DNA from: JALNZF01 sp964447405
GTDB lineage: Bacteria; Nitrospirota; UBA9217
NCBI GenBank assembly: GCA_964447405.1
Contig: CAYUSP010000003.1
Location: forward strand, 248,001-312,000
Direction of reading: 5' to 3'
DNA length: 64,000 nucleotides
The number at the start of each line of letters is the position of its first letter. Position 1 is the stretch's first letter. This document shows positions 52,596-61,791 of this stretch, one piece after another. The translations under genes were made by a program, and so were the position numbers. The notes beneath the pieces are model-generated. The model saw nothing but the letters and a program-made list of their open reading frames with translations, was not told the origin of the DNA and searched no databases.

Positions 52596-55415
52596 ATGTT
52601 CACTTCCTGCGCTCTTATCATAAGCGCCCTGCCGGCACTCATCCTGTCGTTTGTCCTGGCAGGATGGCTGTCTCCTGCATGGGCGCAGCCCCACCCCCCT
52701 GGACCATCCCCTGACAAGGTCATAGCCGTAATCCCCCCCGATTCACCTCCCACCTATTACCGGGATAAGCAGACAGGCAAGCCGGCCGGGTTCGCCGTGG
52801 ACATCATGGACGCGGTCGCCAAGCGGGCCGGACTTCGCGCGGAATATATTTTCGAGGACGGGTGGTCAGACATCATTGAGAAGGTGAATCGCGGCGAAGC
52901 GGACCTGATCCCGGGCATGGGCGTCAGCGCTGAGCGCAGGAAGGACCTTGCCTTTTCGACCTCCATAGACGCATTCCCCATTTCCTTCTTTATCCGCGCA
53001 GGCCATCCCGGATTGGATAAAAAACCGGGCATCCATACGGTCGGTGTGATCAAGGGCAGTGTAGCCTATGAACACATCAAGGATCGCCCGGACATACGTA
53101 TCAATATGTATGAAAGCTTTGCTCAGGGACTTTTCGACCTGCTCGCGGGCAAGATCGAGGCCTTTGCCTGTCCCGAACCGACGCTCTGGCAGCTCGCCCG
53201 TGAAATGGGCATGGAGGACCACATCGAGGTGGTGGACAAGCCCATTGCAGAGATCACGCGCTCCATCGCGGTACGCAAGGATGACATTGTCCTGCTGGCC
53301 CGCCTGAACAGCGCCATCGAAGGATTCGTCGGAACACCGGCTTATCAGGATATCTACTCGAAGTGGTACGGCAAACAGCTGCCCTATTGGACCCCAATGC
53401 GAGTCTCGCTGATCGGTTCAGTAGTTCTGATAATCGTCATCCTGCTGATGGCTGGTTGGCGCTATTATACGGTCGTCAACCTGAACCGCGTGCTGCGCGA
53501 ATCCATCGCCGGCTGGAAGCAGGCCGAAGAAAGCCGTTTGGAGAGCGAGATCAAGTTCCGGGCGGTTTTCGAAAAATCACAGGACGCCATCGGGGTATCA
53601 CTCGCGGGCGTTCACGTTTTCGTGAATCCCGCCTACCTGAAGCTCTTCGGTTACCAATCGAATGCTGAATTGGAAGGGCGGCCCGTACTGGACCTCATCG
53701 CATCGGCGGCGCGTGACAGGATCATAGACCATATCAGAAAGCGGGCCAGCGGCCAGGAGGTACCCGCGGCGTATGAGACTCGCGGCCTTCGCCAGGACGG
53801 CACCGAGTTTGACATGGACGTGCACGCATCCACGTATGATCTTGGGGGGAAAACGTATACCCTGGTCATTCTCAGAGATATCACGGAACAGATACAGACG
53901 CGCGGCACCGTTCAGCTCAACCAGGACCGTCTTGAGAGCCTGGTCAATATTTCCCAACACCAGACCGAAAATATGCAGGAGTTGCTAGACTACACCCTGG
54001 AAGAAGCGATCCGCCTGACCAAAAGCAGGATAGGCTATATTTATCTCTACAGTGAAGAAAAACAGGAATTCACGCTGAATACGTGGTCCCGGGACGTGAT
54101 GAAGCAATGCTCCGTCAATGAACCGCAGCGCATATACAATCTCGACAAGACCGGCATCTGGGGGGAGGCTGTTCGGCAGCGCAAGCCTATCATGATACAG
54201 GATTTTCACGCGCCTCATGCTCTCAAGCGGGGGTATCCTGAAGGTCACGCTCCTCTGCATAATTTTCTGACCGTCCCTGTTTTCCGCGGCGACCGCATCG
54301 TCGCGGTCATCGGCGCGGCCAATAAGACCGGGAACTATGACCAGTCCGATATCAGCCAGCTGACCCTGCTCATGGAAGCTGTCTGGCGGATGGCCGAGCG
54401 CAAGCAGATCGAGAGCGCCTTGAAGGAGAGCGAAGCCGTTCTCCGCTCCTTCATGAACGCCATCACCGAATCGGCCCTCCTGCTTGACCGCGAAGGCCGC
54501 ATCCTCACGGCGAATGAGACCGTGGCCAGGCGGCTGGAATCCACGCTCCCGGAGCTCATGGGGCGTTCCGCGTATGACCTGCTGCCACCGGACGTCGGCC
54601 GTACTAGAAAGACACGCATCGATGAGGTTTTCAGGAGCGGCAAACCTGCCCGGTTCGAAGATGAGCGGCACGGCCGGATCATCGATAATTCCATGTATCC
54701 GGTATTCGATCCTGAGGGAAAGGTCGCGGCTGTCGCGATCATTGGCTTCGACATTACCGAACAGAAGCGGGCTGAAGCGGCGCTGCAGAAGAGCGAGAAG
54801 CAGATCCGCGACATAGCCTCGACCCTTGGCGAAGGTGTGTACGTGCTGAATGACCGGGGGGAGGTGACTTTCATGAATCCGGAGGCTGAACGGCTCCTGG
54901 GGTGGACCGAGGCCGAGATACTGAACCGGAACATCCATGATATCGTCCATCACTTCAAATCCGACGGAACGGTTTTATCATTCGCGGACTGCCCCATGCA
55001 CAATGTGATACACTCCGCAAAAAGATACTCGTCCCATGACGAAGTGTTCGTGCGCAGGGACGGGTCCACATTCCCCGTATCGGTCATAACCTCGCCGCTG
55101 GTTGAGAACGGCACGATAACCGCCTCGGTAACCGCGTTCCGCGACATCAGCGACCTCAAACGCGCTGAACAGGAGCGTGAGAAGCTCATCACTGAACTGC
55201 AGAACGCCCTGTCCGAGATCAAGACCCTGCACGGCATCATCCCCATCTGCGCATCCTGCAAAAAAATCCGGAACGACAAGGGGGCATGGCAGCAGATGGA
55301 GTCCTACATCAGCGAGCATTCCAGCGCGGAATTCTCCCATGGCATCTGCCTCGATTGCGCCAGGCGGCTGTACCCGGACTATTTTAAAGGCTACGAGGAG
55401 AAGGAGCAGTCGTAA
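52596..55415 (+). CDS. Membrane sensor: solute-binding domain, PAS and GAF domains and a C-terminal Cys4 module, no kinase
   Basis: The 939-residue protein starts at ATG 52596 with AAGGAT upstream. A signal peptide (ILSFVLAGWLSPAWA) leads to an SBP_bac_3-type domain (about 35-265: DSPPTYYRDKQTGKPAGFAVDI), then a membrane helix near 285. A PAS domain (about 325-445), a GAF domain (about 460-605) and two more PAS domains (about 610-730 and 735-850) follow. A coiled coil leads to the Cys4 ending ICASCKKIRND...CLDCARRLYP. It is a paralogue of the 39843 protein in its binding domain and C-terminus, while its first PAS matches the 49622 protein. No catalytic output is seen. Confidence 0.9.
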   Translation: MFTSCALIISALPALILSFVLAGWLSPAWAQPHPPGPSPDKVIAVIPPDSPPTYYRDKQTGKPAGFAVDIMDAVAKRAGLRAEYIFEDGWSDIIEKVNRGEADLIPGMGVSAERRKDLAFSTSIDAFPISFFIRAGHPGLDKKPGIHTVGVIKGSVAYEHIKDRPDIRINMYESFAQGLFDLLAGKIEAFACPEPTLWQLAREMGMEDHIEVVDKPIAEITRSIAVRKDDIVLLARLNSAIEGFVGTPAYQDIYSKWYGKQLPYWTPMRVSLIGSVVLIIVILLMAGWRYYTVVNLNRVLRESIAGWKQAEESRLESEIKFRAVFEKSQDAIGVSLAGVHVFVNPAYLKLFGYQSNAELEGRPVLDLIASAARDRIIDHIRKRASGQEVPAAYETRGLRQDGTEFDMDVHASTYDLGGKTYTLVILRDITEQIQTRGTVQLNQDRLESLVNISQHQTENMQELLDYTLEEAIRLTKSRIGYIYLYSEEKQEFTLNTWSRDVMKQCSVNEPQRIYNLDKTGIWGEAVRQRKPIMIQDFHAPHALKRGYPEGHAPLHNFLTVPVFRGDRIVAVIGAANKTGNYDQSDISQLTLLMEAVWRMAERKQIESALKESEAVLRSFMNAITESALLLDREGRILTANETVARRLESTLPELMGRSAYDLLPPDVGRTRKTRIDEVFRSGKPARFEDERHGRIIDNSMYPVFDPEGKVAAVAIIGFDITEQKRAEAALQKSEKQIRDIASTLGEGVYVLNDRGEVTFMNPEAERLLGWTEAEILNRNIHDIVHHFKSDGTVLSFADCPMHNVIHSAKRYSSHDEVFVRRDGSTFPVSVITSPLVENGTITASVTAFRDISDLKRAEQEREKLITELQNALSEIKTLHGIIPICASCKKIRNDKGAWQQMESYISEHSSAEFSHGICLDCARRLYPDYFKGYEEKEQS

Positions 55416-55473
55416 TCCGGGGATGCGCTGGATGTTTCCGGGAAAGCATTCTTGCAGCAAGGGGACAGGTCAT

Positions 55474-56037
55474 ATGCTGATCCGATTCATAGCCATGTTT
55501 TGCTCAGCTGTTGCGGTCAGGTATTTTCTCTACGCGGTGATCTGCATTACCGTTTTATTCCAAGCTGCATCCACCCCCGCTTTCGCCGCACCAAGTGCAG
55601 GAGCGCATCCCTTTCGGACGGGAGGCGTCCGCTTCTCCGCGTATTTTGGCGGAGCAACCGCCTTTCATCAGGACTATTCCATCTTCGGCATGGGTGTCGG
55701 CTATTTCATCGCCGACGGGCTGGAACTGGGGCTGGATATCGAATCATGGTTCGGCAATGCGCCGAATATCAGGCAAATCAGCCCCCAGATCCGCGTTGTG
55801 CTGAACACGGGCGGACTCGTAAAACCCTATGCCGGCGCCTTCTATCGCAGGTCGATCATAGACGGATACCGGGACACGGACACAACGGGTATGCGCGTTG
55901 GAGCGTATTTGCTGACCGGAAGGAATGTCTATTGGGGTGCGGGACTGGCCCATGAGACCCACCTGCAGTGCGATAAGCGTATGTATTCATCCTGCTCGGA
56001 GACCTTTCCTGAATTACAGTTCGCGATCGTTTTTTGA
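55474..56037 (+). CDS. Small outer-membrane beta-barrel protein (acyloxyacyl-hydrolase/OmpA-barrel-like size)
   Basis: This 187-residue protein has an N-terminal signal (YFLYAVICITVLFQAAS, cleavage near AFA-AP). About eight short amphipathic strands follow (VRFSAYFGGATAF, MGVGYFIADGLELGLDI, GGLVKPYAGAFYRRS), and the last residue is Phe (LQFAIVF). ATG 55474 has AGGGGAC upstream. I do not recognise a specific family. It lies 58 bp after the sensor gene and may be co-transcribed. Confidence 0.65.
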   Translation: MLIRFIAMFCSAVAVRYFLYAVICITVLFQAASTPAFAAPSAGAHPFRTGGVRFSAYFGGATAFHQDYSIFGMGVGYFIADGLELGLDIESWFGNAPNIRQISPQIRVVLNTGGLVKPYAGAFYRRSIIDGYRDTDTTGMRVGAYLLTGRNVYWGAGLAHETHLQCDKRMYSSCSETFPELQFAIVF

Positions 56038-56152
56038 CCTCTTGTATACCGCGCCCTTTCTTTAAACCTGAAAAGACAGCGGTAACCGCTGATGAATCCA
56101 GCTGAGCAAAAAGGTCAACGACTAATTGCGAACAATCCTTCCAACCTCCGGC

Positions 56153-58828
56153 CTATTTCCTATCCAGCACCTCCCGCACCTTCTTCAGGAGGAGCGTCGG
56201 CGAAATGGGCTTCTGAGTGACCGCCGCATTATCATCAAGCAGCGCTTTCTGAGTGATCATGTCTCGGGCATAACCGCTGAGGAAGATAGCCTTGATATCC
56301 GGTTTGACCGCCTTGATCTCTTCATAGGCCTCTTTCCCGTTCTTATTCGGCATGACGAGATCAAACAGAAGCAGCTGTATCCTGTCCTTGTTCTCCTGAT
56401 ATTTGTTCACCGCATCTGCTCCATCATTCGCAAGGATCACCCGGTAACCGAAATCCTCCAGCACGGTTCTGGTCATGTCCCTGACTACTGCATCATCCTC
56501 CGCAACCAGGATGGACTCCGTGCCTCCGGTTACGTGCTCCTCGGGCTCAGCTTTTGTTTCATCCGCCTGTGCGTCGATGAGCGGCAGATAGATTTTGAAA
56601 GTCGTGCCCTGGCCCGGTTCGCTGTAGACATTGACGAATCCCTCGTGCTGTTTGATGATGCCATACACCACGGCAAGCCCCAGACCGGTGCCCTTGCCCA
56701 CTTCCTTGGTGGTGAAAAAGGGCTCGAAAATATGCTCCCGTGTGGCCTCATCCATCCCTTTTCCCGTATCCGATATCGTGGTCAATACATAAGTTCCGGG
56801 CTTGCCGAATCCATGAACAGAGACGAACTCTGTATCGAACTTCACGTGATCCGTGGTTATCGAAAAAATGCCTCCTGTCGGCATGGCGTCCCGGGCATTC
56901 GTGGCAAGGTTCATCATGACCTGCTCCAGCTGGTGCGCATCGCCGAGCACCGTCAGCGCCCCGCTCCCGAGACTGGTTCTGCATTCGATGTCCTCTCCAA
57001 TAACCCGCTTCAGGAACTTTTCCACTTTCCGGATGATCTCATTCAAATCCGCTGGTTTTCGTTCACTGATCTGTTTCCTGCTGAACAACAGCAGGTCCTT
57101 TGTCAGGTGCGCGGCCCGGTCCCCTGCATCAAGCATGTGCTCAACGTTTAGGCGTTGGGGGTCGTCCTTCGCCATCTTCATGAGGACAATATTTCCGTAG
57201 CCGATGATCGCGGTCAGGATATTATTGAAGTCATGGGCAATGCCGCCGGCGAGCGTGCCGATGGACTCCATTTTCTGGGACTGGCGAAGCTGTTCCTCAA
57301 GCTTCACTGTATCTTCCCGCATCTTCCGGTCATGGGTCAGGTCGCGTATGTTCATGAAGATGCTCACCGGATTCCCCTGTTTGTCCTTTACCACTCTGAC
57401 GGTAATTTCAATGGGACGGCCCGCTGGATTGTCGGGATGATCAGGTTCCATGGTCAGAACAAGATCCTTCAGATTTTCCTGTGCACGGCATACGGGACAG
57501 GGAACGCGTTCACCCCGGGGATGCACGAGTTCGACGATATGATGCCCGATGGCCTTCCCAGGCGTGCTGCGGGTCATGGCGTAAAATGCCCTGTTCGCGC
57601 GCATAATCCGCCGTTGTGTGTCCAGAAGATAAATAATGTCCTCTGATGCGTCCATGGCTGCCGACCACTCCGTTGCAGCCTGTTCCAGGGCTTGCTGCGC
57701 TCTCTTGCGTTCGGTAATATCGCGAAGGAATGTTATGAACCGACCGCCCTTTTCCTGAGAGAAATTGATGCTCACCTCAAGATCGACCAAATCGCCGTCC
57801 TTGCGGCGATGCTTCGTATCGAACCTGACGGCATGCTGACCCTGCATGCGCGCAAGGTTTTGCTGGATCACCTCAGGTGAATCGATCGCTTCGACATCTT
57901 GAACGCGCATCCGCAGCATCTCTTCACGGTCGTACTGCAGGAGTTTGCAGTAGGAATCGTTCACATCCAGTATTTTTCCCATTGTATCCGTTACCAGAAA
58001 CCCATCCAGGGCTGTCCTGATAATTGTCCGGGATTCATCCTCCGCCATCCTGCGTTCATTGACTTCTTTGGCAAGTTCGTCCCGTGAGACCGTTGCCAAC
58101 CTGAGACGCTGCGTCATCTCATCGAATCCATGGGCGAGAGCTCCGATCTCATCCCTGCTCCCCATCCGTATTTGATGTTCAAGATCGCCGGAAGCCACAG
58201 CCAGAATTCCCTTTTGGAAAATTGCCAGCGACCGGGTGATCCCTTTGACTATGAAATAGGACAGAGGCGAAATGATCGCCACCAGGAAGACCATAAGTAC
58301 GATGACCAGCAGGTTTCTCCTGCGGGAATTGTTGTCCTGGTCCTCATGACTGATTTTCTCCAGTCCGTCTATAATAGGTGCCGTTGTCCGCAGTTCAAGA
58401 ATCAGCCTGTTCACCAGATTATTTCTGAATTCTGAGGTACTCGGGGACCATTCCGCCGCCATCCTGCCGCGGTCATATTCACAGAGACGATTGAACAGTC
58501 CATCGGCGGTCTTATATATGCGGTTCAGATCGTTCAGGAGTGATCGCGCTTCCGTCCGCACAAAATGCTGAAGCATGGTATTGATGTATGACGTTATGGC
58601 TGCGTGCTGTCCTGTCCACTGTATCCTTGGCCGGTCTCCCGCTGATACGCCGTATTCATAGGTTAGAATGATAAGGTCCGAAGTCATATCAGCGACCGCA
58701 TCGCCCATGTCCTCCCGTGCATGCGCCCGCTCCATGTCACGGGACAACGCAATAATGATCACACTGGTTATCAGGAGAACAACCAGTGGTAGAACGGTAA
58801 TGGTCAAGAGCTTGCTTTTGATCTTCAT
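56153..58828 (-). CDS. Hybrid histidine kinase with periplasmic sensor domain, HAMP and two PAS domains
   Basis: At 891 residues this protein starts at ATG 58828 (MKIKSKLLTITVLPL) with GGAG upstream; the longer frame runs into the neighbouring gene. Two membrane helices (about 8-27 and 187-207) flank a helical periplasmic domain. HAMP is followed by two PAS domains; the second has a CPVC pair. The HisKA box is GGIAHDFNN, and the HATPase has NLATNARDAMP, DTGKGMD and GKGTGLGLA. The terminal receiver keeps LVAEDDAVV, LLFDLVMP and QKPISP. It is the third gene of a unit with two binding lipoproteins. Confidence 0.94.
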   Translation of the reverse strand: MKIKSKLLTITVLPLVVLLITSVIIIALSRDMERAHAREDMGDAVADMTSDLIILTYEYGVSAGDRPRIQWTGQHAAITSYINTMLQHFVRTEARSLLNDLNRIYKTADGLFNRLCEYDRGRMAAEWSPSTSEFRNNLVNRLILELRTTAPIIDGLEKISHEDQDNNSRRRNLLVIVLMVFLVAIISPLSYFIVKGITRSLAIFQKGILAVASGDLEHQIRMGSRDEIGALAHGFDEMTQRLRLATVSRDELAKEVNERRMAEDESRTIIRTALDGFLVTDTMGKILDVNDSYCKLLQYDREEMLRMRVQDVEAIDSPEVIQQNLARMQGQHAVRFDTKHRRKDGDLVDLEVSINFSQEKGGRFITFLRDITERKRAQQALEQAATEWSAAMDASEDIIYLLDTQRRIMRANRAFYAMTRSTPGKAIGHHIVELVHPRGERVPCPVCRAQENLKDLVLTMEPDHPDNPAGRPIEITVRVVKDKQGNPVSIFMNIRDLTHDRKMREDTVKLEEQLRQSQKMESIGTLAGGIAHDFNNILTAIIGYGNIVLMKMAKDDPQRLNVEHMLDAGDRAAHLTKDLLLFSRKQISERKPADLNEIIRKVEKFLKRVIGEDIECRTSLGSGALTVLGDAHQLEQVMMNLATNARDAMPTGGIFSITTDHVKFDTEFVSVHGFGKPGTYVLTTISDTGKGMDEATREHIFEPFFTTKEVGKGTGLGLAVVYGIIKQHEGFVNVYSEPGQGTTFKIYLPLIDAQADETKAEPEEHVTGGTESILVAEDDAVVRDMTRTVLEDFGYRVILANDGADAVNKYQENKDRIQLLLFDLVMPNKNGKEAYEEIKAVKPDIKAIFLSGYARDMITQKALLDDNAAVTQKPISPTLLLKKVREVLDRK

Positions 58829-58839
58829 GACTCCATCCC

Positions 58840-59850
58840 CTATTGAATGATCGAAACCGCTGCCGGTGTCCCGGACCGCAGCGCTTCGGTATGAATATAA
58901 TCGAGATAATTGGGGACCGTGGTCCGTGTTGTCAAACGATTCCGGATGGCCCATCTCGCCTCGTGTTCCAGCGAAAGGAATAGTGTCTGGCTCAGGCTCA
59001 CGTTCCATTGATAGTTGCCCAGTATGTCAGCCATGGCCTGTGTATCGATGTTCATGGCCGATGAAAGCGATGTGGTCGTCTGCTGCGGCTCTTTTTTCAT
59101 TATTTCTTCGGTCTTTATCAGAGCGCTCAGGACCTTCCTGATCAGCGACGGTTGTTCCGTGATAAAGCTATTCATGGCAGTCAGGTTAAAGGTATTGAGA
59201 CAAAGCCCGGGTGCGCTCAAAACAACGGCATCATTTCCCAACGCCTTGATCGCATTAGCAAGCACCACGTCCGTACTTGCAAAAGCGTCGATCGTCCCTT
59301 TTTGAAGGGCCGCAGCGGCGTCCTTCACCTCCAGGGAGACCATTTGTATATCGTTGAGCGTCAATCCATTCTTAATCAGGAACATCTCGAGAAAAAAGTG
59401 GTTTATCGAGTTTCTTAAGACGAATACTCGTTTGCCTTTAAGATCGCGCGGACCACTGATCCCGCTCTTCCTGTTCGCCGCGATGCGTGTGGAGTCTTCT
59501 GAAGTGGCAAGCGTTGCAAGTATGCTGAAGTCGTTCCTCGAAAAACTTTTAAGAACTATCAGCGTCTCCCCGCATGCAGCCAGGTTACACTCCCCGGCGA
59601 ACATGCCGTCAAATGCCTGCGCACCGGTGATATATCTTTTCAGGGTCACGTCAAGCCCGTTTTGTTGAAAGATGCCCTGCACTTTAGCAAGGATCGCTGG
59701 AATCCCTGATGCACCGCCCACGCAGATCGTGACTTTCTCAAGCGTGGTCACGGGAGCACGGTCTCGGCAGCCGCTTGACAGAAAAGCGATAACGATGATC
59801 ATGGTCACGGAGAAGAAGCACGGAATGGTTGATCGTAGATGTCTGGTCAC
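58840..59850 (-). CDS. NMT1/SsuA-type solute-binding lipoprotein (second of pair)
   Basis: This 336-residue protein has a lipobox (VIAFLSSGC). GTG 59850 is preferred because AGGAGGG lies just upstream; GTG 59877, overlapping the previous stop, is possible. Family features are GGASGIPAILAKVQGIFQQNGL, DGMFAGECNLAACGET and DLKGKRVFVLRNSINHFFLEMFL. These proteins normally deliver sulfonates, nitrate or thiamine precursors to an ABC transporter. Here the next gene is a hybrid kinase and no permease is present. Confidence 0.88.
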   Translation of the reverse strand: MTRHLRSTIPCFFSVTMIIVIAFLSSGCRDRAPVTTLEKVTICVGGASGIPAILAKVQGIFQQNGLDVTLKRYITGAQAFDGMFAGECNLAACGETLIVLKSFSRNDFSILATLATSEDSTRIAANRKSGISGPRDLKGKRVFVLRNSINHFFLEMFLIKNGLTLNDIQMVSLEVKDAAAALQKGTIDAFASTDVVLANAIKALGNDAVVLSAPGLCLNTFNLTAMNSFITEQPSLIRKVLSALIKTEEIMKKEPQQTTTSLSSAMNIDTQAMADILGNYQWNVSLSQTLFLSLEHEARWAIRNRLTTRTTVPNYLDYIHTEALRSGTPAAVSIIQ

Positions 59851-59873
59851 GATTCCCTCCTGCGACAAGTGGT

Positions 59874-60842
59874 TCACTTCCGATATAATCGCTCGATGAG
59901 CTGGCGGTCCAGCAGCTTTGCGTGCGTGACCCTCTTATACATCAGGTGCCGGTCGATCATGATATTTTCAAGCTTTTGCGCGGAATCCAAAAGGAGCGGC
60001 CGGTCTCCGGAGAGGAGTTTTTTATTCATTTCCCGTTCAGGCATTTTCAATCCCTTGTACGATGCAAGGACCTCTTCGGTGCTGAGTTTCATCCGAGCTT
60101 TCATTTTTTCCGCTGCATCGGTCGGATGCTCTCGCAAATAGGCAACGGTTTTAAACCATCCATTGATGAACTGCCGAACCATGTCCGTATTTTTTAAAAG
60201 GAATTCGTTCCGCACGATGATAATATCTACAATTTCGTCCGGTATCCTGCTGCTGTCGAAAAGCAGACTGGCGCCGGAGGCGAGAAGCCTTGTTCGCACC
60301 GGCTCGAAGGTGACCACTGCATCGACGGCCCCCTGTTTGAACGCCGCCTCGTGTTGATCAACATTGATATTGATAACCTTTATATCTTCATATCGCATGC
60401 CTGCCTGCTGCAGGGCTCGGGCAAGCATGTATGCTCCCACAGCTGTTGTCTCAACGCCGATCCGTTTCCCCTTGATTTCTTTCAACGATTTAATTCCGTG
60501 CTTACCCAGGATCGCATCCGCCCCGTCCGAGATGTCCACAACCAGAATGATCGTAAAATCCGCATCGAACTGGGCCAGGGCCAGCGCCTCATCAAGCGTA
60601 ATCGCAGCGGCTTCGATTGTCCTGTTTCGGAAAGCAGACATTTCGTCACTGGCAGATCCGAACTCAACTGGCTGGATCAGATCAGTATTGATATATTTCA
60701 TATCGTACGCCAGCCAGACGAATTCATAGCCTACCCATACGTTCGTTCCGATTCGCATGCCGGCCTTCGGTTCTACCTTGCATGCCATGATCAGGATCAG
60801 CAGGATTATCAGCGATACGCTCATGAGAGTTTTTCTCTGCAT
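59874..60842 (-). CDS. NMT1/SsuA-type solute-binding lipoprotein (first of pair)
   Basis: At 322 residues this protein has a lipobox (LLILIMAC). It shows the binding-protein motifs GTNVWVGYEFVWLAYDMKYI, RNRTIEAAAITLDEALAL and IKGKRIGVETTAVGAYMLARAL. It is only distantly similar to the second binding protein, so the two could recognise different ligands. ATG 60842 has AAGGGAG upstream and lies 13 bp after the SufB-like gene, so co-transcription with the SufC/SufB pair is possible. Confidence 0.88.
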   Translation of the reverse strand: MQRKTLMSVSLIILLILIMACKVEPKAGMRIGTNVWVGYEFVWLAYDMKYINTDLIQPVEFGSASDEMSAFRNRTIEAAAITLDEALALAQFDADFTIILVVDISDGADAILGKHGIKSLKEIKGKRIGVETTAVGAYMLARALQQAGMRYEDIKVININVDQHEAAFKQGAVDAVVTFEPVRTRLLASGASLLFDSSRIPDEIVDIIIVRNEFLLKNTDMVRQFINGWFKTVAYLREHPTDAAEKMKARMKLSTEEVLASYKGLKMPEREMNKKLLSGDRPLLLDSAQKLENIMIDRHLMYKRVTHAKLLDRQLIERLYRK

Positions 60843-60855
60843 CAGGCTTTCTCCC

Positions 60856-61791
60856 TTATCTCAACACACCTTTTACAATAACATCAACCGCTTCTTCGGG
60901 CGAAAGCCCGTGCGCCATGAGGGTTTCCATCTGCCGCTTGTCCACGCTCCCGATCGCGGCTTCATGCGTCACCTTCGCGAGCGGATGGGTCACCTGAACG
61001 ATGGGGACCGCCCGTGCCACCGCGCGGTCCTTCACAATCTCCATGCAGTCCACATGGCCCCGGGCACCGGCGGCGTTGCCTTCGGTTATCCCCCTGATCT
61101 CCGCTGTGGCCTCGTCCTCGATCGCGACCCTCGCCTTGATCAAGCCCCGCGCATTCTCTCCCTGCAGCGCGATCTTTTCCGATATCGTAATCCTGTCATT
61201 GCCATGCCCGAAGACCCGCGCTGTCAGTTCAGCGACAGCGTTGTCCCATGCTTCCACGGCATAGTCGATCTCCAGCGCGCCGACCCTGCCGCTCGTGAGC
61301 GTGAAGTCTGTGATATACCGCGCGTTTCTCTTGACAACAACCTGGAGCTTCGGCACAACCTCGATCCCGCCAAAGGTGCCGTGATAATGTGTTTCCGAAT
61401 ACCGCATCTCGGCATCTTCGCCAACCTCCACCATTGCATCCATGATATGCCGCACCTTCTCCGCGTTCGGGAATATGCAATGGGCAATGAACGTCGCGAT
61501 TGCGCCTTTTCCGATCTTGACGTCCATCTTGATCTCCTGCGTGCCTGTTCTGTGGACAACACCGAAGCAGAGGTGCACGGGTTTCGCAAGCTTTACGCCT
61601 TCCAGCACCCGGATACGGGCATCAATGCCGTTCTGCGTTTCCTTCGCCTCCACTTCAAGACCATCCACGGTCCGGGAACTCATAAGTGAATGTCCCAGGA
61701 CAACCATGTGGGCGGTCAAAGGGTCGGCAAGCGCGGTTTGATCGCCGCCGGCCCCGCAGAACGATGTCATGAGTTCTTCAAGTTCAGACAT
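60856..61791 (-). CDS. SufB/SufD-family scaffold protein (short, SMS-type)
   Basis: This 311-residue protein is a component of iron-sulfur cluster assembly. It matches the SufB/D core (about 60-310) but lacks the long N-terminal part of SufB. The C-terminal block VTHEAAIGSVDKRQMETLMAHGLSPEEA is characteristic. Residues corresponding to the SufB catalytic Cys and His-Glu appear at C249 (HVDC), H276 and E277 (THEA). One protein of this size with a SufC, and no SufD, S, E or U, is the arrangement described for minimal SMS (SmsCB) systems. It overlaps the SufC gene by 8 bp. Confidence 0.92.
   Translation of the reverse strand: MSELEELMTSFCGAGGDQTALADPLTAHMVVLGHSLMSSRTVDGLEVEAKETQNGIDARIRVLEGVKLAKPVHLCFGVVHRTGTQEIKMDVKIGKGAIATFIAHCIFPNAEKVRHIMDAMVEVGEDAEMRYSETHYHGTFGGIEVVPKLQVVVKRNARYITDFTLTSGRVGALEIDYAVEAWDNAVAELTARVFGHGNDRITISEKIALQGENARGLIKARVAIEDEATAEIRGITEGNAAGARGHVDCMEIVKDRAVARAVPIVQVTHPLAKVTHEAAIGSVDKRQMETLMAHGLSPEEAVDVIVKGVLR

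Noticed and set aside
53985..54953. 322-codon minus-strand frame
   Set aside because: It is antisense to the PAS/GAF part of the 52596 sensor and has no homologous motif or ribosome-binding site.
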